From Paenibacillus sp. HW567 (GTDB lineage Bacteria > Bacillota > Bacilli > Paenibacillales > Paenibacillaceae), in NCBI RefSeq assembly GCF_000374185.1, contig NZ_KB910518.1:6585286-6649285 (forward strand): a DNA stretch of 64,000 bases, read 5' to 3'. The notes beneath the pieces were generated by a model. It was not told where the DNA came from and did no database searches. It worked only from the letters and a program-made list of their open reading frames with translations. This document shows, in pieces, positions 33,837 to 43,558 of the stretch. Each line of letters opens with the position of its first letter. The stretch's first letter is position 1. A program made the translations under genes and the position numbers.

Positions 33837-35387
33837 ATGTCCAGAGGAGAGGGTGCGGCGAAGGTTGCGGTGATCGGCGCAGGACCAGGGGGCCTGGCGG
33901 CCGCCATGCTGCTGGCTGCCGAAGGCTACGAGGTGGAGGTACACGAGAAACAGGCTGATGTTGGAGGCAGGTCGGGAGAACTGAGGCTGGGAGAATACCG
34001 TTTTGACCGCGGGGCTACTTTTTTGATGATGCCGCATTTGTTGGAGGAGCTGTTCACATCCGCAGGCCGTTCCTTGCACTCTTATGTTTCCATGCATGAA
34101 TTGAATCCGCTCTACGCTCTGCACTTTGGCGATACCGTATTTACCCCTTCTACCGATCAGGACTCTACGGAGGAGCAGATTGAACGTTTGTTTCCCGGCA
34201 ATGGGGAGGGCTACCGGCGTTTTATAGCCGAAGAGGGAGAGAAGCTGGAACGGGTGATTCCACTGCTGCAACGTCCTTTTCAATCACTAAGAGATTATAT
34301 CAAAAGAGATGTACTGCACGCGCTGCCGAAGCTGAATGCGGCGGATACCGTATACAACCGGCTGTCGCAGTATTTTGATGATGAACGGCTGCGGTTTTCT
34401 TTTGCCTTTCAGGCCAAATATCTGGGAATGTCGCCGTGGGAATGTCCTGGCACGTTCACGATTCTCTCTTATATGGAGCACCGCTACGGGCTGTATCATC
34501 CGATTGGCGGAATTAACCGTGTGCTGCAGGCAATGGCAGAGGTCATTAAGGAGCATGGGGGCCGTATTCATACCTCCAGCGGTGTGCAGCGCATTCTGAT
34601 TAAGAACGGCAATGCTGCGGGATTGCTGCTTGAGAGCGGAGAACGGGTGGAAGCAGATTATGTGGTGATTGGGGCTGATTTCGGTTCGGCCATGACCCAA
34701 CTGTTTGAGCCGGGTGTTCTGAAAAGATATGCCCCCGCGAAGATTGCCGGCAAACGCTACTCCTGCTCCACGGCTATGCTCTACCTTGGGGTGGATGGAG
34801 CCGTAGACTTGGCTCATCACTCGGTGCATTTCGCGCAGGATTACCGGCGCAATGTGGAAGAGCTTTCGAAGCTTGGCAAGCTGTCCAAGGATGCTTCGAT
34901 CTATGTTCATAATCCTTCTGTAATTGATCCGACGCTGGCCCCTGCGGGCAAATCCTCTCTGTATGTGCTGATGCCGGTTCCCAATCTGACGGCCGGAATT
35001 GATTGGGTGCAGGAAAGAGGGGCTGTAGAGGCCCAATTGATGGAACAGCTTCAGCGTATCCCGCAGCTTGGAGATTTATCCGGGCGGGTTGAGGAGAGTC
35101 TGTTTTTCTCGCCGCTGGATTGGCAGAACAAGCTGAATGTCTATAACGGTGCTACCTTTAACCTGGCCCATAATCTGGGCCAGATGATGTACCTGCGTCC
35201 CCACAATACCTTCCAGGAGGTGGGCGGCATCTGGCTGGTAGGAGGGGGAACCCATCCGGGCAGCGGCTTACCGACGATCTTCGAGTCAGCGAAAATCAGT
35301 GTCCGGCTGTTGCGGGAGCATGACCGTGCGGTCCACGGGCGCCGTTACGTACAGGCAGGAGCTACGGGAACGGGGGCTGCGTTATGA
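33837..35387 (+). CDS. CrtI/CrtN-family carotenoid desaturase 1
   Basis: 516-residue FAD enzyme, first gene of the carotenoid operon. N-terminal dinucleotide motif VAVIGAGPGGLAAAMLLAAE; C-terminal family signature GGGTHPGSGLPTIFESA. It probably acts as a dehydrogenase on diapophytoene or phytoene, or on a later intermediate. ATG 33837 has GAGGAGG 7 nt upstream; the open frame back to 33612 crosses the promoter and is not coding. Its stop overlaps the next start by 4 bp. It is not clear which of the three paralogs is the primary desaturase. Confidence 0.9.
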   Translation: MSRGEGAAKVAVIGAGPGGLAAAMLLAAEGYEVEVHEKQADVGGRSGELRLGEYRFDRGATFLMMPHLLEELFTSAGRSLHSYVSMHELNPLYALHFGDTVFTPSTDQDSTEEQIERLFPGNGEGYRRFIAEEGEKLERVIPLLQRPFQSLRDYIKRDVLHALPKLNAADTVYNRLSQYFDDERLRFSFAFQAKYLGMSPWECPGTFTILSYMEHRYGLYHPIGGINRVLQAMAEVIKEHGGRIHTSSGVQRILIKNGNAAGLLLESGERVEADYVVIGADFGSAMTQLFEPGVLKRYAPAKIAGKRYSCSTAMLYLGVDGAVDLAHHSVHFAQDYRRNVEELSKLGKLSKDASIYVHNPSVIDPTLAPAGKSSLYVLMPVPNLTAGIDWVQERGAVEAQLMEQLQRIPQLGDLSGRVEESLFFSPLDWQNKLNVYNGATFNLAHNLGQMMYLRPHNTFQEVGGIWLVGGGTHPGSGLPTIFESAKISVRLLREHDRAVHGRRYVQAGATGTGAAL

Positions 35388-36847
35388 GCCGGGTCGCCAT
35401 CGTTGGCGGCGGAATCGGCGGCCTTACTTCGGCGCTGCTGCTTAGCCGGCAAGGGTATGAGGTTGTAGTGTATGAGCGCGGCCCGCAGGTGGGCGGGCGG
35501 GTAGCCTTTGAAGAAAGTGGTCCTTACAGAATAGATCAGGGACCGACGATTGTCCTGCTTCCGGAAATGCTGCTGGGCATCATGGAGGAAGCAGGGTTGC
35601 CGGAAGGAAGTCTGGAGCTGCTGCGCTGCGATCCGCTGTACCGGATTTATTTTCAGAGTGGACGTACCCTGACTAAGGTCAATGGGACTGAAGCGCAAGC
35701 CGCAGAGATTGAACGGGAATTTCCCGGAGAAGGAAGAGGCTTTACCCGCTTCATGCAAGAAATGTCGGAGCTGTACCCGCAGGGCAAGGCCTCCTTTCTC
35801 GAACGGGGATTTGCGCGCCGCAGAGATTTTTTCAGTCCTGGAAATCTGGCGCTCATGGCCCGCTTGCGTGCGTATAGAAGCTTGCGAGCGGCGGTCGGGC
35901 AGTACTTTCGGAGTGAGGAGCTGAAAGATGCGTTCTCCCTGCAAAGCCTATATATCGGCGGTGCTCCCTTCCGTACCCCGGGTATATACACTATGCTCCC
36001 CTATGCCGAGCACGCTTTTGGAATCTGGATGCTCAAGGGCGGGTATGGCCGGCTGCCTCAGATTATGGCCGAAGAGCTTGAGCGGCGCGGAGTAAAGATT
36101 CATACCCATACCGAAGTGGAGTCGCTGCTTGTAAGCAGCCGCCGCTGCCGGGGCGTTGCCGTCCGGGGTGAGGAGATTAATTATGACGCGGTGCTGTATA
36201 ACGGTGATTTCCCGCATTTGGAGCAGTTGCTGCCTAAGGGGCAATTTAAAACGCGCCAGGGGAAATTCATCCCCTCCTCAGGCTGTCTGCTGATCTATGC
36301 CGCAGCAGCCAAAAGATGGCCGGAGGCAATGGTGCATCAGTTTTTCTTGCCGGACAGTCTGGACGACAATTTACATGAATTGTTTGACCAAGGGAAGATC
36401 TCGGACCATCCCTCCTACTACTTGTTTAATCCGGCCGCCCTGGATGATAGCGCAGCCCCTCCGGGACAAAGCACACTGTATTTCCTGGTTCCTGTTCCAG
36501 CGGCGCCAGAAATGGACTGGGAGAACATCGCGGAACCTTTGGCTGACCGGGTACTCGCGAATGCGGAGAAAAGGGGATTTCCTGGACTTACGGCAAGCAT
36601 TGTCTGGCGCAAGCTCCGTACTCCGGCAGATTCCCAGGCGGAAGGGCTGTTCGGCGGGGGAAGCTTCGGCATCGCTCCGGTGCTGGGTCAATCCGGCGTT
36701 TTCCGCCCTCAGCCGAAGCCGTATCCGATACAAGGTTTGTATGCTGCCGGGGCCTCTGTGCATCCGGGCGGTGGAGTTCCAATTGTAATGCAGGGAGCAA
36801 GACTAGCGGTTCAGGAATTAATGAAGGAGATGAGTGGATATGCATGA
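35384..36847 (+). CDS. CrtI/CrtN-family carotenoid desaturase 2
   Basis: 487 residues. FAD motif VAIVGGGIGGLTSALLLSRQ, YRIDQGPTIVLLPEMLLG, and C-terminal LYAAGASVHPGGGVPIVMQG. Paralogous to the genes before and after it in the operon. The start ATG 35384 overlaps the previous stop (ATGA), so it is translationally coupled. Three CrtN-type paralogs are typical of C30 (diapocarotenoid) pathways in Firmicutes, where the members desaturate or oxidise terminal methyl groups. Confidence 0.88.
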   Translation: MSRVAIVGGGIGGLTSALLLSRQGYEVVVYERGPQVGGRVAFEESGPYRIDQGPTIVLLPEMLLGIMEEAGLPEGSLELLRCDPLYRIYFQSGRTLTKVNGTEAQAAEIEREFPGEGRGFTRFMQEMSELYPQGKASFLERGFARRRDFFSPGNLALMARLRAYRSLRAAVGQYFRSEELKDAFSLQSLYIGGAPFRTPGIYTMLPYAEHAFGIWMLKGGYGRLPQIMAEELERRGVKIHTHTEVESLLVSSRRCRGVAVRGEEINYDAVLYNGDFPHLEQLLPKGQFKTRQGKFIPSSGCLLIYAAAAKRWPEAMVHQFFLPDSLDDNLHELFDQGKISDHPSYYLFNPAALDDSAAPPGQSTLYFLVPVPAAPEMDWENIAEPLADRVLANAEKRGFPGLTASIVWRKLRTPADSQAEGLFGGGSFGIAPVLGQSGVFRPQPKPYPIQGLYAAGASVHPGGGVPIVMQGARLAVQELMKEMSGYA

Positions 36848-37712
36848 GAGGATAATGCAGCAATGCGAGGAACTGATGAGGAGGGGGTCATCTTCATTTT
36901 ATAAAGCCTTTGCGGGCCTCCCCAGTCCACGCCGTGAAGCGGTACATGTAATTTATGCTTTCTGCCGGATTATTGACGACAGTGTGGACGAACCGGATGC
37001 TTCGCCATATACCATTCATGAGCTGCGTAACTGCTTTCAGCAGTTAGAGCAAGCGGAAGGTCATTTTATCTGGCCGGCGCTGCGTTGGTTATTCCACACC
37101 TTCCCCCAGCTTGAACGGAAGCCGTTTCTCCTGCAAATGGAAGGGCAGCTCCGGGATCTTTCTTTTACTCATTATGAGACGATGGAGCAGCTTGAGAGCT
37201 ATTGCTATCTTGTAGCAGGGACCGTTGGAGAAATGCTGCTGCCTGTCCTGAGAGAGGACAACAATGAAGAAGCCCGGGAGGCGGGGATTGCACTGGGCAT
37301 GGGAATGCAGCTCGTGAATATTATCCGTGATGTGGGAGAGGACCTGAGGCGGGGACGAAGGTATTTACCGCTAGAAGTAATGCAGAAGAACGGTTATCTC
37401 CAGCATGAGCTGGAACTGGGTGTGGTCAATGAACGATTTATTGCAGTGCTCCATGAATTGAGAAGTGAGGCGCTGGCCTGGTTCGAAAAAGGGTTGGTAA
37501 ATGTAGCAACGTACCCGCCGGAGAGCGGTCTGGCAGTGGAATTGGCTGCTGCATTCTACGCCGCGATTCTGGATTCCGTTGAAGCTGCAGAATATGATGT
37601 GTTCAGCAGACGGGCATTCGTCAGCGACGCAGCCAAGCTTCAGATGTTCAAGCGCACATTTGCACGGTATGCGCCACACTTTGGCAACAATGTTCATGCG
37701 GCGGCGCTTTAA
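36840..37712 (+). CDS. crtM: Squalene/phytoene synthase family, probable dehydrosqualene (diapophytoene) synthase
   Basis: 290-residue head-to-head prenyl synthase that makes the carotenoid backbone. The first aspartate-rich motif is in CRIIDDSVDEPD, the second in NIIRDVGEDLRRGRRYLP; SFTHYE is between them. C15 use (two farnesyl diphosphates) is inferred from context. ATG 36840 has AAGGAG 10 nt upstream; GTG 36834 is an alternative. It overlaps the previous gene by 8 bp. Confidence 0.92.
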   Translation: MHERIMQQCEELMRRGSSSFYKAFAGLPSPRREAVHVIYAFCRIIDDSVDEPDASPYTIHELRNCFQQLEQAEGHFIWPALRWLFHTFPQLERKPFLLQMEGQLRDLSFTHYETMEQLESYCYLVAGTVGEMLLPVLREDNNEEAREAGIALGMGMQLVNIIRDVGEDLRRGRRYLPLEVMQKNGYLQHELELGVVNERFIAVLHELRSEALAWFEKGLVNVATYPPESGLAVELAAAFYAAILDSVEAAEYDVFSRRAFVSDAAKLQMFKRTFARYAPHFGNNVHAAAL

Positions 37713-38497
37713 TGATCAAATATGTATTTTGGGCTTGGTATGCCATTGGCTCGCTGCTGCTAATTTGGTTCAGCATACCGGAAAGTCTGCAGTTCTCCAG
37801 CGGTCTGTTTCTTGTTTTGTTTGCTGTATATGCCATTGATTTGTTAGCTAAGGGATATGTACAGGGACAAATGTCCGACTGGTCAGTCATTTTACCTTAT
37901 AAAAAACCTGAACGGTATCTGTGGTTAATGGCTGCCCTGATCTGGACAGGCGGAATGACGGTGGAGTGGATCGGTGTCCATACCGGCCGCTTGTTTGGTA
38001 TCTACGAATATTCCAGTATGCTCGGGGTATTGCTATATGGGGTTCCCTTTACTCTAGGCTTCGCCTGGATAGCCGTTGTGCTCAATGCCGCACTCATCAG
38101 CTATGACTTCGGACAACGGGGTTTTCGCTTCTTGACGGTGAGGGCTATCCAGGTCGGCTTTTGGTCCGTGCTGCTTGATCTGGTGCTCGATCCGGTTGCC
38201 CATGCACGAAATTTCTGGAAATGGGATGGCGGGGGAGGGTTCTATCATGTGCCGTGGAGCAATTTCGCCGGTTGGCTTATCGTCTCTGCCCTGTTATCCC
38301 TGTGTCTGCCTAATCTTCGGATTTCACATTCGGCAGCCCGCCGAGGCACGCGCCTGTATCAGGCGATTCTGATTTTGTTCGGACTGATCAGCCTGCGTGA
38401 GGGGCTGCCGCTCTGCGCGGTGATTGCCGGACTGGGCGCTGCGCTTGCGGAAGGGAGTCTGCGATATGCTGGAAGCCGCCAAATCGAAAAGCTTTGA
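37712..38497 (+). CDS. CruF-like carotenoid biosynthesis membrane protein
   Basis: 261 residues with about seven membrane segments, matching the DUF422/CruF family of carotenoid 1',2'-hydratases. Conserved pieces include TGGMTVEWIGVHTGRLFGIY, YGVPFTLGFAWIAV and DLVLDPVAHARNFWKW. Hydration would create a tertiary hydroxyl group that the downstream glycosyltransferase could use. The start overlaps the crtM stop by 1 bp. Family is fairly sure; the reaction here is inferred. Confidence 0.82.
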   Translation: MIKYVFWAWYAIGSLLLIWFSIPESLQFSSGLFLVLFAVYAIDLLAKGYVQGQMSDWSVILPYKKPERYLWLMAALIWTGGMTVEWIGVHTGRLFGIYEYSSMLGVLLYGVPFTLGFAWIAVVLNAALISYDFGQRGFRFLTVRAIQVGFWSVLLDLVLDPVAHARNFWKWDGGGGFYHVPWSNFAGWLIVSALLSLCLPNLRISHSAARRGTRLYQAILILFGLISLREGLPLCAVIAGLGAALAEGSLRYAGSRQIEKL

Positions 38498-39206
38498 CAA
38501 ATGGTTCTACCGCTATAATTCCTTATATTTGCTGCGGCGGCATTTTCACTTCCTGGGATTCTCCGGCGAGCTTCAGCCAGCGGCTGCCGTGGGCAGACCT
38601 ATACTCTATATAATGAACCACAGCTCCTGGTGGGATGGTCTTCTGGCCTATCATGCCGCCGGGCAACTCACGGACAGCAGGCATTACTTCATGATGGAAG
38701 AAGAGCAGCTTCGCAAATATGCCTTCTTCCGCAAGCTTGGGGCTTATTCGATTAACCGCAGCAGTATAGGCGATTTGAGAGCGTCCTTGCGGTATACGGC
38801 AAGGCTGCTGCATGAAGGAGGCCATGTGTGGATCTATCCTGAAGGCGAGATCCGCCCGCTCGGACATTCTCCGCTGAGCCTGAAGGAAGGCGCGGCGCTT
38901 GTGCTGGGCCTGTGTCCGCACGCTGCCGTTGTCCCGGTTACGCTGTATCATGGCTTATTCCGGCACTCCAAGCCCGAGGCTACGCTGCTCGCGGGAGCTC
39001 CGCTGTTGCTTGCTTGGCAGAGTATAGAGCGGAGTGAGATTTCGGGATATCTCGAAACCGCACTAAGAACACAGCTACATCATCACCGGGAGCTGATCTT
39101 TGAACACAAAGGGCATATGCCTGAGCAGTTCAAGCCGCTTATGAAGCCGGGACGGTCTACCAATGAATGGTTGGATATTATGCGGCGGGGCAGGGTCCGC
39201 CTATGA
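38466..39206 (+). CDS. PlsC-type acyltransferase in the carotenoid operon
   Basis: 246-residue 1-acyl-glycerol-phosphate acyltransferase-like protein. Catalytic H-x4-D appears in NHSSWWDGLL and the second block in IYPEGEIRPLGH. In this operon it probably adds a fatty acyl chain to a glycosylated carotenoid, the role CrtO plays in staphyloxanthin synthesis although CrtO is a different family. ATG 38466 has AAGGGAG 8 nt upstream and overlaps the CruF-like gene by 32 bp. Confidence 0.85.
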   Translation: MLEAAKSKSFDKWFYRYNSLYLLRRHFHFLGFSGELQPAAAVGRPILYIMNHSSWWDGLLAYHAAGQLTDSRHYFMMEEEQLRKYAFFRKLGAYSINRSSIGDLRASLRYTARLLHEGGHVWIYPEGEIRPLGHSPLSLKEGAALVLGLCPHAAVVPVTLYHGLFRHSKPEATLLAGAPLLLAWQSIERSEISGYLETALRTQLHHHRELIFEHKGHMPEQFKPLMKPGRSTNEWLDIMRRGRVRL

Positions 39207-40357
39207 TTGTATTTCTTCAGGGTATTATTGTCATTCTGCTGCTGCAACTGCTGTTCGCACTATGGAATGCTTCACAGCTTCCGAAGCTGGGGGCTATGAG
39301 GGGAAGCATGGGGGACGGCGAGTGTTCTTGTTCCGGGAAGGAGGCCGCCCGCTTGTCCGTGCTTATCCCTGCCCGCGACGAGGCGGGCAATATTTCGGAC
39401 TGTCTCACCTCCATCATGGCTTGCTCCGCTGCGGGAATAGAGGTCGAGATTCTGGTGCTGGACGACCATTCCTCAGACGGAACGGGAAGATTGGCTGCCG
39501 CTGCCGGAGGTTCGAGGGTACGTGTCATGCAGGGTCGTGAGCTGCCGGAGGGCTGGCTTGGCAAGTCCTTTGCCTGCGCGCAGCTTGCGGAAGCCGCCGG
39601 AGGTGAATGGCTGCTGTTTCTGGATGCAGATGTCCGGCTGCGTCCGAATGCGCTTCAGCAAGCTGCTGACGCTGCAAAGATGCAGGGCAGGGGGCTCATT
39701 ACAGGCTTCCCCCGGCAGATTACCGGGACCTGGCTGGAGCGGCTGGTGGTTCCATTGATGGGGTTCACCATCATTTGTCATTTGCCGCTTCCGCTTGTAA
39801 GAGGAACGCATGACCCCCGTTTTGTAGCTGCTCACGGAGGTTTCATGCTGATTCACAGGGACAGCTATTTCACTAGCGGCGGGCATAAGGCCATCCGCAG
39901 TGAACTTGTGGATGATATGGCGCTGGCCCGCGCGGTCAAGCGTGCCGGGGAGCCTGTGAGCTTGGCCGATATTGCAGATGACTCCAACATGCGAATGTAC
40001 CATTATGCCGCCGAGGTCTGGAGAGGCTACCGCAAGAACATTTATGCCGGTGTGGGGCGCAACCCGCTGCTGCTGCTGGCGATGCTGGCCTTTTATCTGC
40101 TTCTGTACGTGTTGCCGTTTGGGATAGCTATTTATAGTGTTCTGAACGGGTGGAGCATAGAGGCATTGTACTCCCTGCTTGCTTATTTTGCCGGAGCTGC
40201 CGTCAAAAGAATCAGTGATGCTTCAGGCAGACAGCCGGTCTGGCTGTGCCTGCTCATGCCCTTCAGCATGTTATGTCTGACGGCGATTGGGCTCAGCTCC
40301 TGGCGGGGCAGTTATTCCGGGCAAGGCTATGAATGGAAAGGGAGGCGTTACCAATGA
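39203..40357 (+). CDS. Family 2 glycosyltransferase, CrtQ-like
   Basis: 384 residues. An N-terminal membrane helix precedes the GT-A domain: SVLIPARDEAGNISDCL, LDDHSSDGTGRL, and the metal-binding DAD in LLFLDADVRLRPN. A C-terminal pair of helices follows (near 300-350). It resembles 4,4'-diaponeurosporenoate glycosyltransferase CrtQ. Its start overlaps the acyltransferase stop by 4 bp, and its stop overlaps the next start. Confidence 0.86.
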   Translation: MIVFLQGIIVILLLQLLFALWNASQLPKLGAMRGSMGDGECSCSGKEAARLSVLIPARDEAGNISDCLTSIMACSAAGIEVEILVLDDHSSDGTGRLAAAAGGSRVRVMQGRELPEGWLGKSFACAQLAEAAGGEWLLFLDADVRLRPNALQQAADAAKMQGRGLITGFPRQITGTWLERLVVPLMGFTIICHLPLPLVRGTHDPRFVAAHGGFMLIHRDSYFTSGGHKAIRSELVDDMALARAVKRAGEPVSLADIADDSNMRMYHYAAEVWRGYRKNIYAGVGRNPLLLLAMLAFYLLLYVLPFGIAIYSVLNGWSIEALYSLLAYFAGAAVKRISDASGRQPVWLCLLMPFSMLCLTAIGLSSWRGSYSGQGYEWKGRRYQ

Positions 40358-41829
40358 AAGAGAGGGCCGTGGTTATTGGTGCCGGGTTTGGCGGCTTGTC
40401 TGCTGCAGTGACACTGGCTGCCAAAGGCTGGAAAGTAACGGTGCTGGAACGCCAGCTTCATCCCGGAGGAAAGCTGCAGCGCATTACGGAAGCGGGCTAC
40501 ACCTTCGACCGTGGACCGAGCACCATCACGATGCCCCATGTCTTCCGCTCGTTGTATAAGCTTGCCGGTGAAGACATGGAGGATTATGTACAATTGTACG
40601 AGTTGGAGCCGCGGGTACGCAATGTGTTTGCCGATGGCAGGGTAGTTGACCTCTCCCGGGATACCGGGTTTATGCAGGAGCAGCTTGCTGCCTTCAGTCC
40701 CGAAGATGCCCTCCGGTATCCGGGGTTCATGGCTGAAGCCGCGTTGCTGTATGATCTGAGCGAGAAGCAATTTCTGAACAGGCTGCTCTTGTCCTGGAGA
40801 GACAAAATTAGCCCGGCTGTTGTGCGCGACCTTCTGCGCGTCAGACCTTTTCTCAGTCTGCAACAATTGCTGCAACGTTATTTCCGGCATCCGCATACGC
40901 TTGCCATGCTGGGCCGGTATGCTACTTATGTGGGATCATCGCCCTTTCAAGCCCCTGCAATTTTTGCCATGCTTAGCCATGTGGAGAGTCAGGGAGGGGT
41001 ATTTGGCGTTCGCGGAGGCACGTATAAGCTGGTGGAAGGGCTTGCTTCTCTGGCGCAGAGGCTCGGAGTACAGATCATTACCGGAACAGAGGTCACTCAG
41101 ATTTCTGTGGTGAACGGCACAGTGGAGGGCGTGGAAACGGCACAGGGCTTCTATCCGGCTAAGACCGTGATTGCCGGGGGAGATATGCTTAGTATTAACA
41201 GGCTGCTGCTGCCCGAAGAGGTCCGCCCGGGGATGAGCAACGATAGAATCGCTGCATACGAGCCGTCTTTATCCGGGTTGGTTACACTGGCTGGAGTGCG
41301 GCGCCAATATACGGGATTACTACATCATACGGTATTTTTTCCGGAGTACTACGAGCCGGAGTTCAAGGATATTTTTACACACAGGCGTCCTCCTCAGCAG
41401 CCTGCGGTGTATATTTGTTATTCGGGTTATTCTGAATCCGGGATGGCTCCTGAGGGTGGCAGCAATCTCTTTATTCTGACTAATGCCCCCTATTTAAGTG
41501 CAGCGACTGACTGGAGCGAAGAAACTGCCGCCTATGCAGGGCGTGTCTTCGCAGTGCTGGCTGGACATGGAATTAACGGGCTGGAGCAAGCGGAGGTGCT
41601 TCACCACTACACACCGCAAAATATTGCAGACGATACTCTGGCTCACCGGGGGGCCATCTACGGAATTTCCTCCAATTCTGTGCGCCAGACTTTTTTTCGG
41701 CCGGGAAATCGTTCTAACAATGTCAAAGGACTCTGGTATGTGGGCGGTACGACACATCCCGGAGGCGGAACCCCGGTTGTGTCCTTGTCGGGAAGGCTGG
41801 TAGGTGAATTTATAGCCAAGCATATGTAG
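40354..41829 (+). CDS. CrtI/CrtN-family enzyme 3, possible CrtP-type oxidase
   Basis: 491 residues. FAD motif AVVIGAGFGGLSAAVTLAAK, GGKLQRITEAGYTFDRGPST, and C-terminal GGTTHPGGGTPVVSLSG. Third CrtI-family paralog in the operon. As the last one it may be the diapolycopene/diaponeurosporene oxygenase (CrtP, CrtNb) or the main desaturase; sequence reading alone does not decide. ATG 40354 has GGGAGG 8 nt upstream and overlaps the glycosyltransferase gene by 4 bp. Confidence 0.88.
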   Translation: MKERAVVIGAGFGGLSAAVTLAAKGWKVTVLERQLHPGGKLQRITEAGYTFDRGPSTITMPHVFRSLYKLAGEDMEDYVQLYELEPRVRNVFADGRVVDLSRDTGFMQEQLAAFSPEDALRYPGFMAEAALLYDLSEKQFLNRLLLSWRDKISPAVVRDLLRVRPFLSLQQLLQRYFRHPHTLAMLGRYATYVGSSPFQAPAIFAMLSHVESQGGVFGVRGGTYKLVEGLASLAQRLGVQIITGTEVTQISVVNGTVEGVETAQGFYPAKTVIAGGDMLSINRLLLPEEVRPGMSNDRIAAYEPSLSGLVTLAGVRRQYTGLLHHTVFFPEYYEPEFKDIFTHRRPPQQPAVYICYSGYSESGMAPEGGSNLFILTNAPYLSAATDWSEETAAYAGRVFAVLAGHGINGLEQAEVLHHYTPQNIADDTLAHRGAIYGISSNSVRQTFFRPGNRSNNVKGLWYVGGTTHPGGGTPVVSLSGRLVGEFIAKHM

Positions 41830-41888
41830 AACCGTACAGACTTGCCTGTGCTGTTAGTGGTGCGCATGGTGGTGAGATGTGAATGTGC

Positions 41889-41894
41889 TATAAT
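41889..41894 (+). promoter_or_regulatory. Extended -10 promoter of fni
   Basis: TGCTATAAT with a poor -35. It gives fni a second promoter in addition to read-through from the crt operon, since no terminator is visible in 41830-41982. Confidence 0.45.
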
Positions 41895-41982
41895 GAAGCG
41901 TACTAGAGCCGAAGAATTGAATTCGGGTGGCCTGACGCTATTTTACATATACAATAGACCGTAAGGATTGGGGGAAGACAGC

Positions 41983-43119
41983 ATGAAGCAGATGCCGCAG
42001 GATGACTTGCCGCAGCGTATAGACGGGGCGCAAGATACGGAGTCTGTCCCCGCCCCGCAAGCTGCCGGGAATAAGGGGCAGTCTTTGCTGCCCTTGTCCA
42101 CGACGGGTGAGCGGAAGATTGAGCATGTGCGTCTCTGCCTGAATGAGGAGGTTGGCGGCAGCGGAGTAACAACCGGCTTCGAGCATTACCGGTTTCGGCA
42201 TAATGCCCTTCCGGAGCTGAATTATGATGACATTTCGCTGCGGACGGAATTCTTAAGCCGGGAGCTGCGGACACCGCTGCTGATCAGCTCTATGACAGGC
42301 GGCAGCAAGGCGACGGGCGAGATCAATGCCAGACTGGCTGAGGCTGCCGAGCGCCGAGGCTGGACGCTTGGAGTCGGCTCTATCCGGGCGGCTGTTGAGC
42401 GTTCGGAGCTTGCCGCCACCTTCCGGGTACGGGACAAGGCACCCGGGATTCCGGTTATCGCCAACATCGGTGCAGTGCAGTTGTCTTATGGGTTCGGTGT
42501 GGACGAGTGCCGCAGAGCCGTGGAAATTGCCGGTGCTGACTGGCTGGTGCTGCATTTGAATGGGCTTCAGGAGGTATTTCAGCCGGAGGGCGACACCGGG
42601 TTTGCCGGCTTATTGCCCCGAATCGAAGAGGTATGCCGACAGCTTGAAGTTCCTGTAGGCGTGAAGGAGGTCGGCTGGGGTATCGACGGGGATACGGCAT
42701 CCCGGCTGTACAGTGCGGGAGTTGCTTTTATAGACGTGGCCGGTGCGGGCGGAACCTCCTGGAGCCAGGTGGAGAAATTCCGCAGCAGCGATGCTGTCCG
42801 GCGGGCGGCGGCGGAAGCCTTCGCGGATTGGGGAATTCCCACGGCGGAGTGTATTGTGGAGGTGCGCGCGGCATCCAGGCATGGCGCGCTCATCGGAAGC
42901 GGCGGGCTACGGCACGGTGTGGATGCTGCGAAGGCGCTGGCGCTCGGCGCGGATCTGGCCGGCTTCGGGCGGAATCTGCTCGGTCCGGCTGTACAATCGG
43001 AGGAAGCGCTGGATCATGCGCTCGCTCAGGTGGAGCTGGAGCTGCGGACCGCAATGTTCGGCATCGGAGCGCCGGATTTGGCTGCGCTGCACGGTACGCC
43101 GCGCTTGATCCGGCGCTAG
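41983..43119 (+). CDS. fni: Type 2 isopentenyl-diphosphate delta-isomerase
   Basis: 378-residue FMN- and NADPH-dependent enzyme that interconverts isopentenyl and dimethylallyl diphosphate, feeding carotenoid synthesis. Family motifs: TPLLISSMTGGS, NIGAVQL, LHLNGLQEVFQPEGDTGF, GIDGDTASRL and the FMN phosphate site LIGSGGLRHGVDAAKAL. The N-terminal about 40 residues are an extra low-complexity stretch. ATG 41983 with GGGGGAAG upstream; TTG 41968 is possible. Confidence 0.94.
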   Translation: MKQMPQDDLPQRIDGAQDTESVPAPQAAGNKGQSLLPLSTTGERKIEHVRLCLNEEVGGSGVTTGFEHYRFRHNALPELNYDDISLRTEFLSRELRTPLLISSMTGGSKATGEINARLAEAAERRGWTLGVGSIRAAVERSELAATFRVRDKAPGIPVIANIGAVQLSYGFGVDECRRAVEIAGADWLVLHLNGLQEVFQPEGDTGFAGLLPRIEEVCRQLEVPVGVKEVGWGIDGDTASRLYSAGVAFIDVAGAGGTSWSQVEKFRSSDAVRRAAAEAFADWGIPTAECIVEVRAASRHGALIGSGGLRHGVDAAKALALGADLAGFGRNLLGPAVQSEEALDHALAQVELELRTAMFGIGAPDLAALHGTPRLIRR

Positions 43120-43196
43120 TACAGCAGCCGTTCTAAATCCGTGGCTGCGGACGCAGCCTTTGGCGTGGGGGCTTCTTATCCATCCTCCTGTTCCTT

Positions 43197-43472
43197 AACA
43201 GACCGTAAGGCCCTTATTTTCCCGAAAGGAATACATTTATCCGGGCTAACAGACCCAAAAACGCTTATCGCCTCTTCGGCAGGTAGATTTGGGGTGAATA
43301 TCTGCCCGTAAAGCCGCTGGAGTCCGTTCTCTTGCGGAAAAGTGACTTCCAGTAGAAATAAGAGCTGCCCAGTCCGTTGCAGACGGGGAGACTCTTCCGC
43401 TCAGGATAAGACTGTGTTCGCGGGGCCTGATACGCCTGGAGCGTGATCTCCGCACCCTAATCCGTTCGGCGT
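43197..43472. repeat. Dispersed intergenic repeat, group 1, copy B
   Basis: Aligns in reverse-complement orientation with 15793-16070. Two forward units (AACAGACCGTAAGGCCCTTA near 43197 and another near 43245) face two reversed ones (near 43307 and 43357). It fills most of the 439-bp gap 43120-43558, where no gene is seen. Confidence 0.8.
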
Positions 43473-43558
43473 AGTATCGTTTGAGCTCCAACATGTAGAT
43501 TCTGACGTTCTGCTAGAGGCAATAGAGATTACGGAAATAAGGAAGGATACCCAATACA

